IMG/VR virus record: IMGVR_UViG_3300037245_002836
Coordinates: 1 to 44,671 of that record
DNA from: a virus
Strand: one strand, 5' to 3'
Length of the DNA: 44,671 nt
Made by a program: the position numbers and the translations under genes. The notes under the pieces are model-generated. The model was given only the letters and a program-made list of their open reading frames with translations, had not been told where the DNA came from and made no database searches. This document shows, in pieces, positions 31,357 through 39,724 of the stretch; position 1 is the first letter of the stretch, and each line of letters opens with the position of its first letter.

Positions 31357-32139
31357 TTAAGTAGGTTTAATCTGCGCCAGGAAGCCGTGGTTGACTGCTG
31401 GCTTGTAGTAACCATCCTTTACGTGGCTGACAGACATCAGAACCGCAGTGGCGGCACTGGTGAGATGTACTGATACATACTTGCTGGTTGAATCCAAGGC
31501 ATAAGCCGGGATTTCAATCCTCTTCTCCTGATGGATAAGAGCCGCCAGGAAAGCCGCAGCGGTAGACTGCACATTCACAGTAGTTGAGGCTGTGTCATTA
31601 ACAACAATCTCAATAGCCGCCGTGGATATGGTCGAGGCTGTCAGGCCCACCAATGCGGGGTCAGTACTGGCGTTAATTTTGGAAGCCAGACTGTTTGTAA
31701 TGGCATCAAGCGCACCAGCACCAGATGAATCAATTGTTGACCCGAAAGATGTGGTGGCTGTAGCCGCCCCACCAATAGTAGACTGTGTCAATCCGACAGA
31801 ATTAATAAATATCTGATTATCGGTTGCCGCAGTGGTTACGGTGATACTCACTTTCCGGGCCAGTAATATCCCAGTGGTCCCAGGGTTGCCGAGTGTAAAA
31901 GCGGCGGAAAGAGTCGAGGCCGCTGAACTCCTGGCCTTGGTTGCTGATTCAGCCTGGAAGAGCTGAACAGTATCCTCAATCCCACCAGCAGCGGTCCCCA
32001 TGCCCACGGTATACATGAGAGTTTGCACACCCTCCATGTTAATAGCCTGAGAATAGAAAGTGCCGTTAGTGGAAATTGAAATAGCCTCATTTCCACTTGC
32101 GTATGCTTCCGTTTTTCGTGCTGTATTAATTAATGACAT
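31357..32139 (-). CDS. Virion-region protein after the capsid gene (260 aa)
   Basis: Ser/Thr/Ala-rich, beta-type sequence (SAISIST-like start MSLINTARKTEAYASGNEAI, then LARKVSITVTTAATDNQIFI). It directly follows the capsid gene with AAGGAGATTGAAAG before the ATG. Such a position and composition fit a head decoration or capsid-associated protein. No family recognised. Confidence 0.5.
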   Translation of the reverse strand: MSLINTARKTEAYASGNEAISISTNGTFYSQAINMEGVQTLMYTVGMGTAAGGIEDTVQLFQAESATKARSSAASTLSAAFTLGNPGTTGILLARKVSITVTTAATDNQIFINSVGLTQSTIGGAATATTSFGSTIDSSGAGALDAITNSLASKINASTDPALVGLTASTISTAAIEIVVNDTASTTVNVQSTAAAFLAALIHQEKRIEIPAYALDSTSKYVSVHLTSAATAVLMSVSHVKDGYYKPAVNHGFLAQIKPT

Positions 32140-32153
32140 CTTTCAATCTCCTT

Positions 32154-33440
32154 CTATGCGCCCAGAATGACAAACGGGGAAACGAGGCTTGTGGCATCAC
32201 CCTCAAGCGGGATAGGTGCCTCAATCCAAGGATGGCCGTCAGTATTCCAGAACATTTTCATAACAGTTTTATTTTTGGTAAAATGCACATGCTCAGATGA
32301 GGCAATGAACGGGCCAGAACCATCCTTGATGATATACATTGACATATCCACCAACATCAGGTCGCCGGCGGTTCCAAGTCCAGGTGAACGCTCATTAAAA
32401 TTAAAATCCCTGCCCATCAAATCAGACGGTGCGCCTGAAACAGCGTCACGCCTCCAAATTAGGGTTCCAGCAGATCCAGGGTCAACAATCGTGTTCAACT
32501 GACTCTTGATTGTCGGAGAACCGATGTAAGTATAGGCAGAAAAACCGATTTCACGGGCCGCTTGTTCGATGTTTACCAAATCCTGATAGACAATTAAGTT
32601 TGCCGTACCTCTTGGAATGGTAATGGCCGCCGGACTATTCAAAACGCTCAAGGGTTGAGCAACTCCGGTGCCACTGGTAAGAAAGGTTGTATCCTCAAGA
32701 GCAACTTTGGCCTTCCTGAATTGTTCGGAAATAAACGGACCAGCCGCTGACCAATTACGGAGAAGTTTGTCGGTAATGACAACATGACCAGCAACCTCGT
32801 GCGGGGTCCAGGTAACATCCTTGAGCTTGATGTCAGTTTCAGGCTTTGCCTGACCCTCACCAATCCACTCAAACTCTACACCGCCATACATGTTTTCTGC
32901 CGCACTCTGGTTGAGGGCTGGCATGGTGATTGAGGCATCAGGCGGGCTACCTGCGGGAATTATTGTGGCACGAGGGCGCACAATGGCATCCTGAACGTCC
33001 AAGGAAAGAATCTGATCCCTGAACTGGTTCGGAACCATGAAACCGCCTTCCTCACCAACACCCATTGACTGCTCACGGGTGTCATACTGAGCGGCCAGCC
33101 TTGGGTCGTCACGTTTAAACCGGATGGAGTGAATGAACTCGCCAAAGGATTCAAACTCTTCATCGTTATCGGCTTTACCCGGCACATTGCGGATATTGAG
33201 TTCCCTCACTGGCTTATCAAGTTCGGCCTTTCTGGCAGCAGCTTTTTCTCTGCGGTCCATGTCAACTTCTTCTTTGCGGACTTCTTCCTCGACACCTTCA
33301 TAGTCTTTTTCGAGGGCATCATAAGCCGCCACCTCTTCATCGTTAATGTCACGCTTTTCTTCATCAACGAGAGCCAGCATGGCAGTCATTTTATCGTGGA
33401 TCTCTACCAGTTCTGCTCTCAGTTCTGCTAATTTATTCAT
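32154..33440 (-). CDS. HK97-type major capsid protein
   Basis: Protein of 428 residues. The N-terminal 100 residues are the coiled-coil delta domain (ELRAELVEIHDKMTAMLALV and YDALEKDYEGVEEEVRKEEV), removed by the prohead protease. The mature part has GGFMVPNQFRDQILSLDVQD, WTPHEVAGHVVITDKLLRNW, then GTGVAQPLSVLNSPAAI and the C-terminal QDLVNIEQAAREIGFSAYTY, all typical. ATG at 33440 follows GGAGGAAGCA; the upstream in-frame ATG is part of that site. It overlaps the protease gene by eight bases. Confidence 0.9.
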   Translation of the reverse strand: MNKLAELRAELVEIHDKMTAMLALVDEEKRDINDEEVAAYDALEKDYEGVEEEVRKEEVDMDRREKAAARKAELDKPVRELNIRNVPGKADNDEEFESFGEFIHSIRFKRDDPRLAAQYDTREQSMGVGEEGGFMVPNQFRDQILSLDVQDAIVRPRATIIPAGSPPDASITMPALNQSAAENMYGGVEFEWIGEGQAKPETDIKLKDVTWTPHEVAGHVVITDKLLRNWSAAGPFISEQFRKAKVALEDTTFLTSGTGVAQPLSVLNSPAAITIPRGTANLIVYQDLVNIEQAAREIGFSAYTYIGSPTIKSQLNTIVDPGSAGTLIWRRDAVSGAPSDLMGRDFNFNERSPGLGTAGDLMLVDMSMYIIKDGSGPFIASSEHVHFTKNKTVMKMFWNTDGHPWIEAPIPLEGDATSLVSPFVILGA

Positions 33441-34062
33441 TGCTTCCTCCATAGGATAAATTGTTAAGGTTGGCTATTCTGTTTTTCGCTTCCAGTTTTT
33501 TCCTCATGACATAAACCCGGCTCCCAGAAAAACCCCCCTCTTCTTTTTTGCGTAGTTCAAAATTTCTGAGTGCTATATCTGTCCCCTCATAAAACGGGAA
33601 CGTAACGGGCGAAACTTCAAAAAGCCTCACCTCAAGTAATGTTCGGAGCGGGATTTTAAGGTCGTTGCGGTCGCTTACATCGTCCCACTCTTCGCGGACT
33701 GGCTCAAATCCAAAAGACATTTGATCCACGTCTCCACGCTCGATTGACGCTATAAAACCACGCATTGCCTCGGTATCAGGCGGGGAAATTTCAACATGCA
33801 AACCCCGGTCATCTTCCCGAAGTTCCAATGTTCCCGCCTTTTTGCGCCCCATGACAATGGATGTGTCGTGGTTCCATAACGCTCTGATGTCGTCATTCTT
33901 CAGGCTCTCCCTGAACGCTCCCGGTGCTATTTTCTCGTCAAACCCCCAACCTTCCCCAATCTCGTCAAAGACTGCGGCATGACCAGACAGGCTCACCCCC
34001 CCATCTTCCCGCTTTTCAAACTTGAGGTCGTTAAAATTAACGGTTCTTTTTTCTTTATACAT
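33433..34062 (-). CDS. HK97-type prohead protease
   Basis: Protein of 209 residues, family U35 (HK97 protease). Key segments: VSLSGHAAVFDE, WGFDEKIAPGAFRESLKND, RALWNHDTSIVMGRKKAGTL, MRGFIASIERGDVDQMSFGF, then LFEVSPVTFPFYEGTDIAL. The His in LWNHD and the Ser in DQMSFGF are the predicted catalytic residues. ATG at 34062 follows AAGGTGACGAGG and lies just inside the portal gene's end. It processes the capsid protein delta domain. Confidence 0.9.
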   Translation of the reverse strand: MYKEKRTVNFNDLKFEKREDGGVSLSGHAAVFDEIGEGWGFDEKIAPGAFRESLKNDDIRALWNHDTSIVMGRKKAGTLELREDDRGLHVEISPPDTEAMRGFIASIERGDVDQMSFGFEPVREEWDDVSDRNDLKIPLRTLLEVRLFEVSPVTFPFYEGTDIALRNFELRKKEEGGFSGSRVYVMRKKLEAKNRIANLNNLSYGGSNE

Positions 34063-35317
34063 CCTCGTCACCTTCCGTGTCTGTTGGTTCGTTTGGTTCA
34101 TCATCCCCCGCCTCTCCCGGTGTGATATTGGGATTCTCGAACACTTCACCGCCTTCAATGGGGTTCATATTCTCTAAGGCTCTGACTTCGTTTACATTCA
34201 TCCACCTATTTTGCAGGGCCATAGCGTAGGCACCAAAGCGAGTTTTAGTGTCTGCCCTTAGTAACCCCTCGACTATAAACTTGATGAACAGCCCGGCCTT
34301 ACGCTCTGTCTCGGTCAAAAGAGACTGGTTCATGGCGTTTTCAAGGCGTGTTACCCAAGGAACAACCGTATATGTCACGTAAGATTGAAAGAACTGTTCG
34401 GCAGAGGCGAAGGTACTGGCTTTATCTTGTCGTTGGATTAATTGCAGGGGCATCCTGAAAAACCGGGCGATGTCCTCAATGGAAAAGCCCCGTGTCTCTA
34501 AGAACTGTGAATCTTCATTAGACAAGCCCAGAGTTTCTATCTTTAAACCACCCTCAAGCACAGCAACACCACGCTGACCATCACCACCCTGATTTTCTTC
34601 CCAAGACTCTTTCAATCTGGCAGCAGCGTCCTCTTTCATAACACCGGGCATTGAAAGGGCTATTCTTGGGGTTGCATCATTACCAAAGAACTTTTCCCCG
34701 TATTGTCTGGCGGCAATATCAAGGCCAATGGCCTCACGGGCGACCTCGACAGGGCCAATACCCCAGAAGCCGTCTTTGGTTAAATATTTGGGGTGGTATA
34801 TTTCATCTGGCCGAAAGGTCTGTTCTTTGCGCCCGTCTTCTGGCGGGGTCCACTTGTAGACAATTCTATTTCCATCAGCCTCAAGGGTTACAGAATCGAG
34901 GGGCAGTAACGGGATAAGTTGAAGTACCTCACCGCCCTTACTTCTCTGCACGAAGTTGACAGAGTTGCCCCTGAGATTAACCAGACTGACAGACAGTTCT
35001 TGGAATTCAAATGCCGTCTGGACCTCGTTGGCACGTTCTTTGAGGATTATATTAACGGGGTGATCTGGATCAGGCTCCCTGCCACCATCGTCAGTTTTCT
35101 TGAAAACACCACGGGGAAGTGATGCGATTGTTTCGGAGATTACACGATTACAAGCGAATACAGCGGAACTTCTCATGGCTGAATCTGGATTTACTACTGG
35201 CCCCGCCCGTGTGGGTAGGCCTTGACTTCCAAAAAGGAAAGGCCATTGCCAGCGTTCACCCGGCCCAGACCATCCAGCCTCTCGTTTTTCCTTGCGCCCA
35301 AACCCAAAAAAGGCCAT
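34055..35317 (-). CDS. HK97-type portal protein
   Basis: Protein of 420 residues. NPDSAMRSSAVFACNRVISE, TIASLPRGVFKKTDDGGREP, FEFQELSVSLVNLRGNSVNF, IYHPKYLTKDGFWGIGPVEV, and FSIEDIARFFRMPLQLIQRQ are classic HK97 portal blocks. The ATG at 35317 (MAFFGFGRKEKREAG) is favoured by homology; an in-frame start at 35347 is possible, and the ribosome binding site is not decisive. Acidic C-terminus. The portal normally follows the large terminase; here six kilobases of accessory genes separate them. Confidence 0.9.
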   Translation of the reverse strand: MAFFGFGRKEKREAGWSGPGERWQWPFLFGSQGLPTRAGPVVNPDSAMRSSAVFACNRVISETIASLPRGVFKKTDDGGREPDPDHPVNIILKERANEVQTAFEFQELSVSLVNLRGNSVNFVQRSKGGEVLQLIPLLPLDSVTLEADGNRIVYKWTPPEDGRKEQTFRPDEIYHPKYLTKDGFWGIGPVEVAREAIGLDIAARQYGEKFFGNDATPRIALSMPGVMKEDAAARLKESWEENQGGDGQRGVAVLEGGLKIETLGLSNEDSQFLETRGFSIEDIARFFRMPLQLIQRQDKASTFASAEQFFQSYVTYTVVPWVTRLENAMNQSLLTETERKAGLFIKFIVEGLLRADTKTRFGAYAMALQNRWMNVNEVRALENMNPIEGGEVFENPNITPGEAGDDEPNEPTDTEGDEDV

Positions 35318-35410
35318 ATGAAAACCAATCCTTGCGAATTGGCCCATACGGCCCTCAATGGTGACTTTACACCCAAAAGAAGAAAGTTTTTAACGACTCA
35401 GCATCGTTAG

Positions 35411-35445
35411 ATTATATTAATTTCATACTTTTTTTAATCTGTCAA
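35411..35445 (-). promoter_or_regulatory. Candidate promoter upstream of the portal gene
   Basis: On the minus strand TTGACA (35445-35440) and TATAAT (35416-35411) flank an AT-rich segment, but the spacer is 24 bases, longer than ideal. A TATGAA-like block lies between. It sits in the only clear gap between the accessory cassette and the portal, so a separate capsid-gene promoter here would make sense. Low certainty. Confidence 0.3.
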
Positions 35446-35463
35446 TAGTTTTTTTAGGGAACT

Positions 35464-35640
35464 TTAAAGCTCTCCAAATATTGCAGGGATTAAACCAGCA
35501 ACAACTACTACAATGTACCCCCCGATAATCCAACCCCAAGATTGAGGCACAAGGCCCCACCCGTGAATCATTATCAACAAAGATACTCCAAAAATAATCC
35601 CCGTACAGACTAAACCCAACACTAATTTAAACAAAATCAT
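35464..35640 (-). CDS. Small two-TM membrane protein (58 aa)
   Basis: A 58-residue frame starting MILFKLVLGLVCTGIIFGVS with two membrane segments (about 2-25 and 35-55, ending VAGLIPAIFGEL). GGGGAATAA precedes the ATG. It lies between the Com-like zinc protein and the portal gene. Function unknown; it may be a host-membrane accessory. Confidence 0.45.
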   Translation of the reverse strand: MILFKLVLGLVCTGIIFGVSLLIMIHGWGLVPQSWGWIIGGYIVVVVAGLIPAIFGEL

Positions 35641-35657
35641 TTATTCCCCTTTTTATT

Positions 35658-35846
35658 TCACGAACTCGGTTTTTCCATCTGGTAAGATGGACCCATGTGC
35701 TTTGTCGCTGGCTTCTTTTTAAAATTCACAGTCTGTTCAAGGCCGCAAGCCTTACATTTGCACCTCCCGACAAACTGCTCGGCATAAACAAGCGTCCACC
35801 CACACTTTTTACACTTTATTTTATGGCAGGTCATGTATTCGGTCAA
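35658..35846 (-). CDS. Com-like zinc-ribbon protein (62 aa)
   Basis: Protein with MTCHKIKCKKCGWTLVYAEQ and RCKCKACGLEQTV: two CxxC knuckles in the layout of Mu Com, an RNA-binding translational regulator. Translation seems to start at a TTG (35846): GGAGGG lies four bases upstream and the TTG overlaps the FkbM stop (TTGA). The ATG four codons later lacks a site. Whether it regulates translation of the cassette or late genes is inference. Confidence 0.6.
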   Translation of the reverse strand: MTEYMTCHKIKCKKCGWTLVYAEQFVGRCKCKACGLEQTVNFKKKPATKHMGPSYQMEKPSS

Positions 35847-36565
35847 TTTACCCTCCTGAAAATCAAATTTCTGGCCGGAATACCATCTTTTTCACGCCTG
35901 AATGTTGAGTGATTGGGCATTTTCATCAGATTTTTATCCAATTTAAAGCCGTTTGCGATCAATACTGCGGTTGCAACAACCCCTCTATCTGGCCCATTTA
36001 CCTCAATTAACACACTTTTTAAGCATTTATCCTTGAGAGTTTCGACCATTCCAGCCAAAACCTTAAGCTCTTGGCCGTCCACATCTATCTTAACATGTAC
36101 GTTTTGAGGTAAATTCATGACCTTAAAATCATCCAAGGTTAATCCAACTGTCGCCAAAACCGCTGTCGGGAATATTCTGCCTCCCCCTTCGTTAACCATT
36201 ACATTGAACTGACTGCCAGATGACCCATTCTCATCATTTACCACCGCAAGACGACCAAGACCAGACCTATCAGTTACGGCAACCGCATGTTCAATAATTG
36301 TTCCCATAATTTTAGGGTTTAATTTAATATTTTTTCTCAGTCGGGCAAAGTTCTTGGGGTCCGGCTCAAAGGCATCCACCGCCATACCTCTTGAGGCGGC
36401 ATAGAGTGAATAAATCCCGATATTAGCCCCAACGTCAATGAAATGATCCCATTTCGGCATGGTATCTATCCAGGCCAGGGTTTCCGGCTCCTTTGTCCAG
36501 AAGGTTTCAGCTCTCATGACCTCGATATCTGACTCGATTGACATCTCAAAAGGTATTGATTTCAT
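35843..36565 (-). CDS. FkbM family methyltransferase
   Basis: SAM-dependent O-methyltransferase of 240 residues. Motif I is FIDVGANIGIYSLYAAS (about 42-58), then AVDAFEPDPKNFARLRKNI (about 63-81), and VHVKIDVDGQELKVLAG, typical of FkbM. FkbM enzymes methylate hydroxyls of sugars and related compounds, so the natural substrate is the sugar made by neighbouring genes, by context. The start overlaps the HAD stop by four bases. Confidence 0.85.
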   Translation of the reverse strand: MKSIPFEMSIESDIEVMRAETFWTKEPETLAWIDTMPKWDHFIDVGANIGIYSLYAASRGMAVDAFEPDPKNFARLRKNIKLNPKIMGTIIEHAVAVTDRSGLGRLAVVNDENGSSGSQFNVMVNEGGGRIFPTAVLATVGLTLDDFKVMNLPQNVHVKIDVDGQELKVLAGMVETLKDKCLKSVLIEVNGPDRGVVATAVLIANGFKLDKNLMKMPNHSTFRREKDGIPARNLIFRRVN

Positions 36566-36885
36566 AGATTTAACCCCCCATATCCATTATTAAAATCTAA
36601 ATCCTCGAACTTCGTCACCGCCTTGTCATCAACCAAGAGGTCGAAAACAGGCTTATCAAGGCGAAGTTCGTCATATTCAGCCCCCCAGTCCTTTAATTGG
36701 CCCGCGGTCAACTCCCGGTGGTCTATCCCGGTCCCTACACCCCTGGCCGTCCAGTAGATTATCGTATGTCCGGCATTTCTTAGGCCGTTAATACGATCTA
36801 TGATGTAGCGGAACGGTGCTGCTTTGTCATACTGAGTGCCAATGGTCCGGCAGATGGTGTTGTCAATATCAACGTAGATTATCAT
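36562..36885 (-). CDS. HAD phosphatase (capless, sugar-phosphate type)
   Basis: Protein of 107 residues. HAD motif I DIDNTICRT with Asp6 (nucleophile) and Asp8; motif II YWTARG with Thr46; a Lys near DKPVFDLLVDDKA; the acidic motif IV is also there. Small HADs of this kind occur in capsule and nonulosonate loci, where one removes the phosphate after the condensing step. Start at 36885 follows AGAGGGGATGAGAAG and overlaps the transketolase stop. Substrate not shown by sequence; the KDN-9-phosphate-type product is the context guess. Confidence 0.75.
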   Translation of the reverse strand: MIIYVDIDNTICRTIGTQYDKAAPFRYIIDRINGLRNAGHTIIYWTARGVGTGIDHRELTAGQLKDWGAEYDELRLDKPVFDLLVDDKAVTKFEDLDFNNGYGGLNL

Positions 36886-38183
36886 CTTCTCATCCCCTCT
36901 ATTTCCGGCATTGCAGCCAGCCTGATATAAACCGGGCCGTCTGTGTTGTAGATCGCCCACCTGAGAGCCTTGTCAATGTCATTCCATCCTGGCTCAAGGA
37001 TTGTCATGCCCGGCATAGTTTTCATAAGGGCGATATCATCAAAAGCCTCGTGAGAATGTCCGATGTTTGACGGTAGCGGCCCGGCAAGACTCCCCACGTA
37101 GATTATATGTGTTCCCTCGGTGCAGTTATTATAAATCTGTTCGTTGGCCCTGCGGGTTAGGAAAGCAGCGAAGGAATGAACAACTGGGATGAACCCGGAT
37201 AGGGCAAGACCACCAGCGGTTGACACTATGTCTTGCTCTGCTATTCCACATTGGATGTACTGATTGGGGTATTTTCCTCTAATAACCTCAAGGCCATGGT
37301 CGATGCAAAGGTCGGCATCCAACACTATTATATTTTTATCACGATTGACAAGGAGTGTTAATATTTCACCACAATTTCTACCCAGAGATTTAATGTTTTT
37401 TGGAGTTTGATATTTATTCTCGTTTTTCCGTGAATTAGGCTTCTCAACCTCAACCACCTTCGGATTTCCCGCTTTCGGTAAAAGTTCCTCAAGCGCAAGG
37501 CTGTACTCTTCCTCACTCAATGCGCCTGAGTGGTAGGGGTAGGGTTCGCCAGCGTCTTCCATGAAAGATACGCCTTGGCCTTTTTTGGTGAACACAGACT
37601 CAACACATCCAACCCCATTACCTATTTCAAGACCCTTCATTTTAAAGTCAGACCCAAAACCGTTACAGTCAATAATTACCCTTAAATTGTCAGGTAATTT
37701 TTGAAAAAACGCCTCCCAGTTCTGCCCCTCTGCCATCTCCCCATCACCACAAAGCACAAACACCCGGCCCGGCTCACCTTTCATCTTCTTTGCCAAGGCC
37801 AGCCCCTTTCCTTTGCTTATCCCCATGCCCAGGCTCCCGGTATTGGTCACAATCCCCGGTGTTTTAATGTCGGGGTGTCCCGGTAGGCCGTCCGGCTGCC
37901 TGAAAGTGTGAATATCGCCAAACGGGATAATGCCACGAGCCGCCAAGATAGAATATTGCAACGGCACATCATGGCCCTTACTGCTCAGAAAAATATCATC
38001 CGGCCCCATTTCCTCATAATAAAGCCGGGTCATTATTTCAGCCGATGAAAAACAGGTGCCGATATGACCGCTTCCAGCCCTTTGGATCATATACAGAGCG
38101 TTGATCCGGTGCATGTAGGCAAGCCGTTCAACGGAATCACCCTTAAGGTAAAACTCACTATATGGTATATATTTAAGAATCAT
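36882..38183 (-). CDS. Transketolase-like enzyme lacking the C-terminal domain
   Basis: Protein of 433 residues. Thiamine diphosphate site: GDGEMAEGQNWEAFFQKLP with Asn174 (GDG at 146-148), and GSGHIGTCFSSAEI and SSKGHDVPLQYSIL at the N-terminus. The Pyr domain follows from about 260 with ADLCIDHGLEVIRGKYPNQY then CGIAEQDIVSTAGGLAL (catalytic Glu). Normal transketolases have about 620-660 residues, so the C-terminal domain is missing, as in two-domain transketolases of sugar clusters. It transfers two-carbon units between sugars. ATG at 38183 follows GGAGGTGGGGA and overlaps the cytidylyltransferase end. Confidence 0.85.
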   Translation of the reverse strand: MILKYIPYSEFYLKGDSVERLAYMHRINALYMIQRAGSGHIGTCFSSAEIMTRLYYEEMGPDDIFLSSKGHDVPLQYSILAARGIIPFGDIHTFRQPDGLPGHPDIKTPGIVTNTGSLGMGISKGKGLALAKKMKGEPGRVFVLCGDGEMAEGQNWEAFFQKLPDNLRVIIDCNGFGSDFKMKGLEIGNGVGCVESVFTKKGQGVSFMEDAGEPYPYHSGALSEEEYSLALEELLPKAGNPKVVEVEKPNSRKNENKYQTPKNIKSLGRNCGEILTLLVNRDKNIIVLDADLCIDHGLEVIRGKYPNQYIQCGIAEQDIVSTAGGLALSGFIPVVHSFAAFLTRRANEQIYNNCTEGTHIIYVGSLAGPLPSNIGHSHEAFDDIALMKTMPGMTILEPGWNDIDKALRWAIYNTDGPVYIRLAAMPEIEGMRR

Positions 38184-38895
38184 TCCCCACCTCCGGCAAA
38201 GTTGCCTTGCCACTTTTGATTAATTGTTCAGCCATCATCCAGTCAAGCTCAGTGTTAATGTCAAAGCCCTCGATTGCATCCATCATAAACGGGGCAATCA
38301 CTTTCCCTGACCATGAGCCACCCTCAAGATTAACAGTCTTACAAAATTCCATGCTTGAATTTTGGACATAAACAGGATCGAAGTCCTGTGTCGGCTGATT
38401 GTAAAGTTCCATCAAGTCGCTTTCTGCCATCAACGGCTTTGCGACCTCTTCCAGAATCTCCCACATCTTCATGGGATGCTCAGTTACCTTGACCATTGAG
38501 CGCATAGAGGTGATATCATCCCGTGCGCTGTACGCCTCCCACATGGCCTTGATTGTTTCGGGCTTGCGGAATGGCGTGGTCGGCCTAATTATGGCGAAGG
38601 TATCGAATATTTCAGCATAATCCACCATCTCATTAAAAAAATTATTTATCCAAATAAAATCAGTTTCACTGGATTCAGATTTTTCTCTTTCGTAGGACCA
38701 CGCATAATAATTTTTAGCAACTCTATATATTTCATAAGTGTCCGAACAAACCCAAACACTTTCAAACACCCCTGAATCAATGGCTGCCCTGATCGAATAG
38801 GCAACCAAAGGATGACCGTTCAACCCACGAACATTCTTGCCCGGCACCCTCTGGCTTCCCCCTCTTGCGCCTATCAATGCTATCGGTTTAGTCAA
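38173..38895 (-). CDS. neuA-like: CMP-nonulosonate (NeuA-type) cytidylyltransferase
   Basis: Protein of 240 residues. The nucleotide-binding start PIALIGARGGSQRVPGKNVR and GLNGHPLVAYSIRAAI, then SVWVCSDTYEIYRVAKNYYA, AIIRPTTPFRKPETIKAMWE and IEGFDINTELDWMMAEQLI are the NeuA/KdsB-like blocks. It activates an acidic nine-carbon-type sugar as its CMP derivative. It is in the same operon as the NeuB gene, so its substrate is the NeuB product or its phosphate-free form. It overlaps a small gene upstream and the transketolase downstream. Confidence 0.85.
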   Translation of the reverse strand: MTKPIALIGARGGSQRVPGKNVRGLNGHPLVAYSIRAAIDSGVFESVWVCSDTYEIYRVAKNYYAWSYEREKSESSETDFIWINNFFNEMVDYAEIFDTFAIIRPTTPFRKPETIKAMWEAYSARDDITSMRSMVKVTEHPMKMWEILEEVAKPLMAESDLMELYNQPTQDFDPVYVQNSSMEFCKTVNLEGGSWSGKVIAPFMMDAIEGFDINTELDWMMAEQLIKSGKATLPEVGNDS

Positions 38896-39148
38896 AAATA
38901 ACCCTCCCTTTTATCTCTTTTGCGTTGCAACAAGAAGAAAAACTCTGTGTTATTTCAAGGCTTCCGATTGGTAAAAATGTCCCTTCCTCAACCTCTGGTA
39001 AATCCCCACCCTTTAAAATTAAAATAACTTGAGGCGGTAACTTCGTGTAATCCATTTGAAGCGCAAGAATAGACATTCCTTCAGGAAGGCTGAATAAATC
39101 AGCGAGAACCTCAACCGTGGCTGATATCCTACAGGCTCTCTCAGTCAT
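38888..39148 (-). CDS. Hypothetical protein (86 aa) in the cassette
   Basis: Starts MTERACRISATVEVLADLFS. Mostly beta (VILILKGGDLPEVEEG, GSLEITQSFS) with a Cys pair SCCNAKEI near the end. It overlaps the NeuA gene and the Cys-rich gene upstream. The start is uncertain: an in-frame GTG three codons earlier is possible. No family recognised. It may simply be a phage structural accessory trapped in the cassette. Confidence 0.45.
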   Translation of the reverse strand: MTERACRISATVEVLADLFSLPEGMSILALQMDYTKLPPQVILILKGGDLPEVEEGTFLPIGSLEITQSFSSCCNAKEIKGRVIFD

Positions 39149-39542
39149 CTTTGCCACTCGTTGATGGTTGAGTTAAAAGAACACCATCCACCGAACCTGT
39201 CGAACCCCTGGCAATCACGTTAATGGATTCATCGTCCTCTAAAATATCCAAGGCATCTTTTGATGAAACACTTCCACTACCAGAATGATCAACCCCAACA
39301 TCATTTTTGCTCATGTATGGTCCAGGTGCATAAACCCCGGCCCCGTGAAAATGATGGCAGCCCACTTTATCCAGCCTCACAGGAGGCAGAACAGCCTCAA
39401 CTTGTGTCTGGTCCTGCTGAAACTTATTCGCTCCCGGCTTATTAATCGTGGCGACTTGAGGGATATCGTAATTACATATCCCGACCTCTTCATTCTGAGC
39501 CTGACAATATAAACACTCTCCACATTTATTTCTTTCTACCAT
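39141..39542 (-). CDS. Hypothetical Cys-containing protein (133 aa)
   Basis: N-terminal ERNKCGECLYCQAQNEEVG with C-x-x-C-x-x-C and CNYD nearby suggests a metal or iron-sulfur site. The pattern CHHFHGAGVYAPGPY follows. The C-terminal third is Gly/Ser-rich (HSGSGSVSSKDALDILEDDE). It overlaps its neighbours on both sides by a few bases. No family recognised. Confidence 0.45.
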   Translation of the reverse strand: MVERNKCGECLYCQAQNEEVGICNYDIPQVATINKPGANKFQQDQTQVEAVLPPVRLDKVGCHHFHGAGVYAPGPYMSKNDVGVDHSGSGSVSSKDALDILEDDESINVIARGSTGSVDGVLLTQPSTSGKDD

Positions 39543-39724
39543 AATTTCTCCCCCTCATTCGAAGTTAAAAATACACCTATAGCCAAAAAGATGACTATAA
39601 AAATAACTGAGACAAACGCACCAAGTGCCAGCCAAATACCATCAGAAACAGCCATAGATACAAATATCACTAAAAAAACAAATCCTATCATTAAGCCGCC
39701 CAATATTCTTTTAAGGTTTACCAT
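39536..39724 (-). CDS. Small two-TM membrane protein (62 aa)
   Basis: Starts MVNLKRILGGLMIGFVFLVI; two membrane segments (about 7-27 and 31-53) with almost no charged residues between them. It overlaps the SDR gene by seven bases and the Cys-containing gene downstream. It may anchor part of the cassette machinery to the host membrane, but this is only a guess. Confidence 0.5.
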   Translation of the reverse strand: MVNLKRILGGLMIGFVFLVIFVSMAVSDGIWLALGAFVSVIFIVIFLAIGVFLTSNEGEKLW

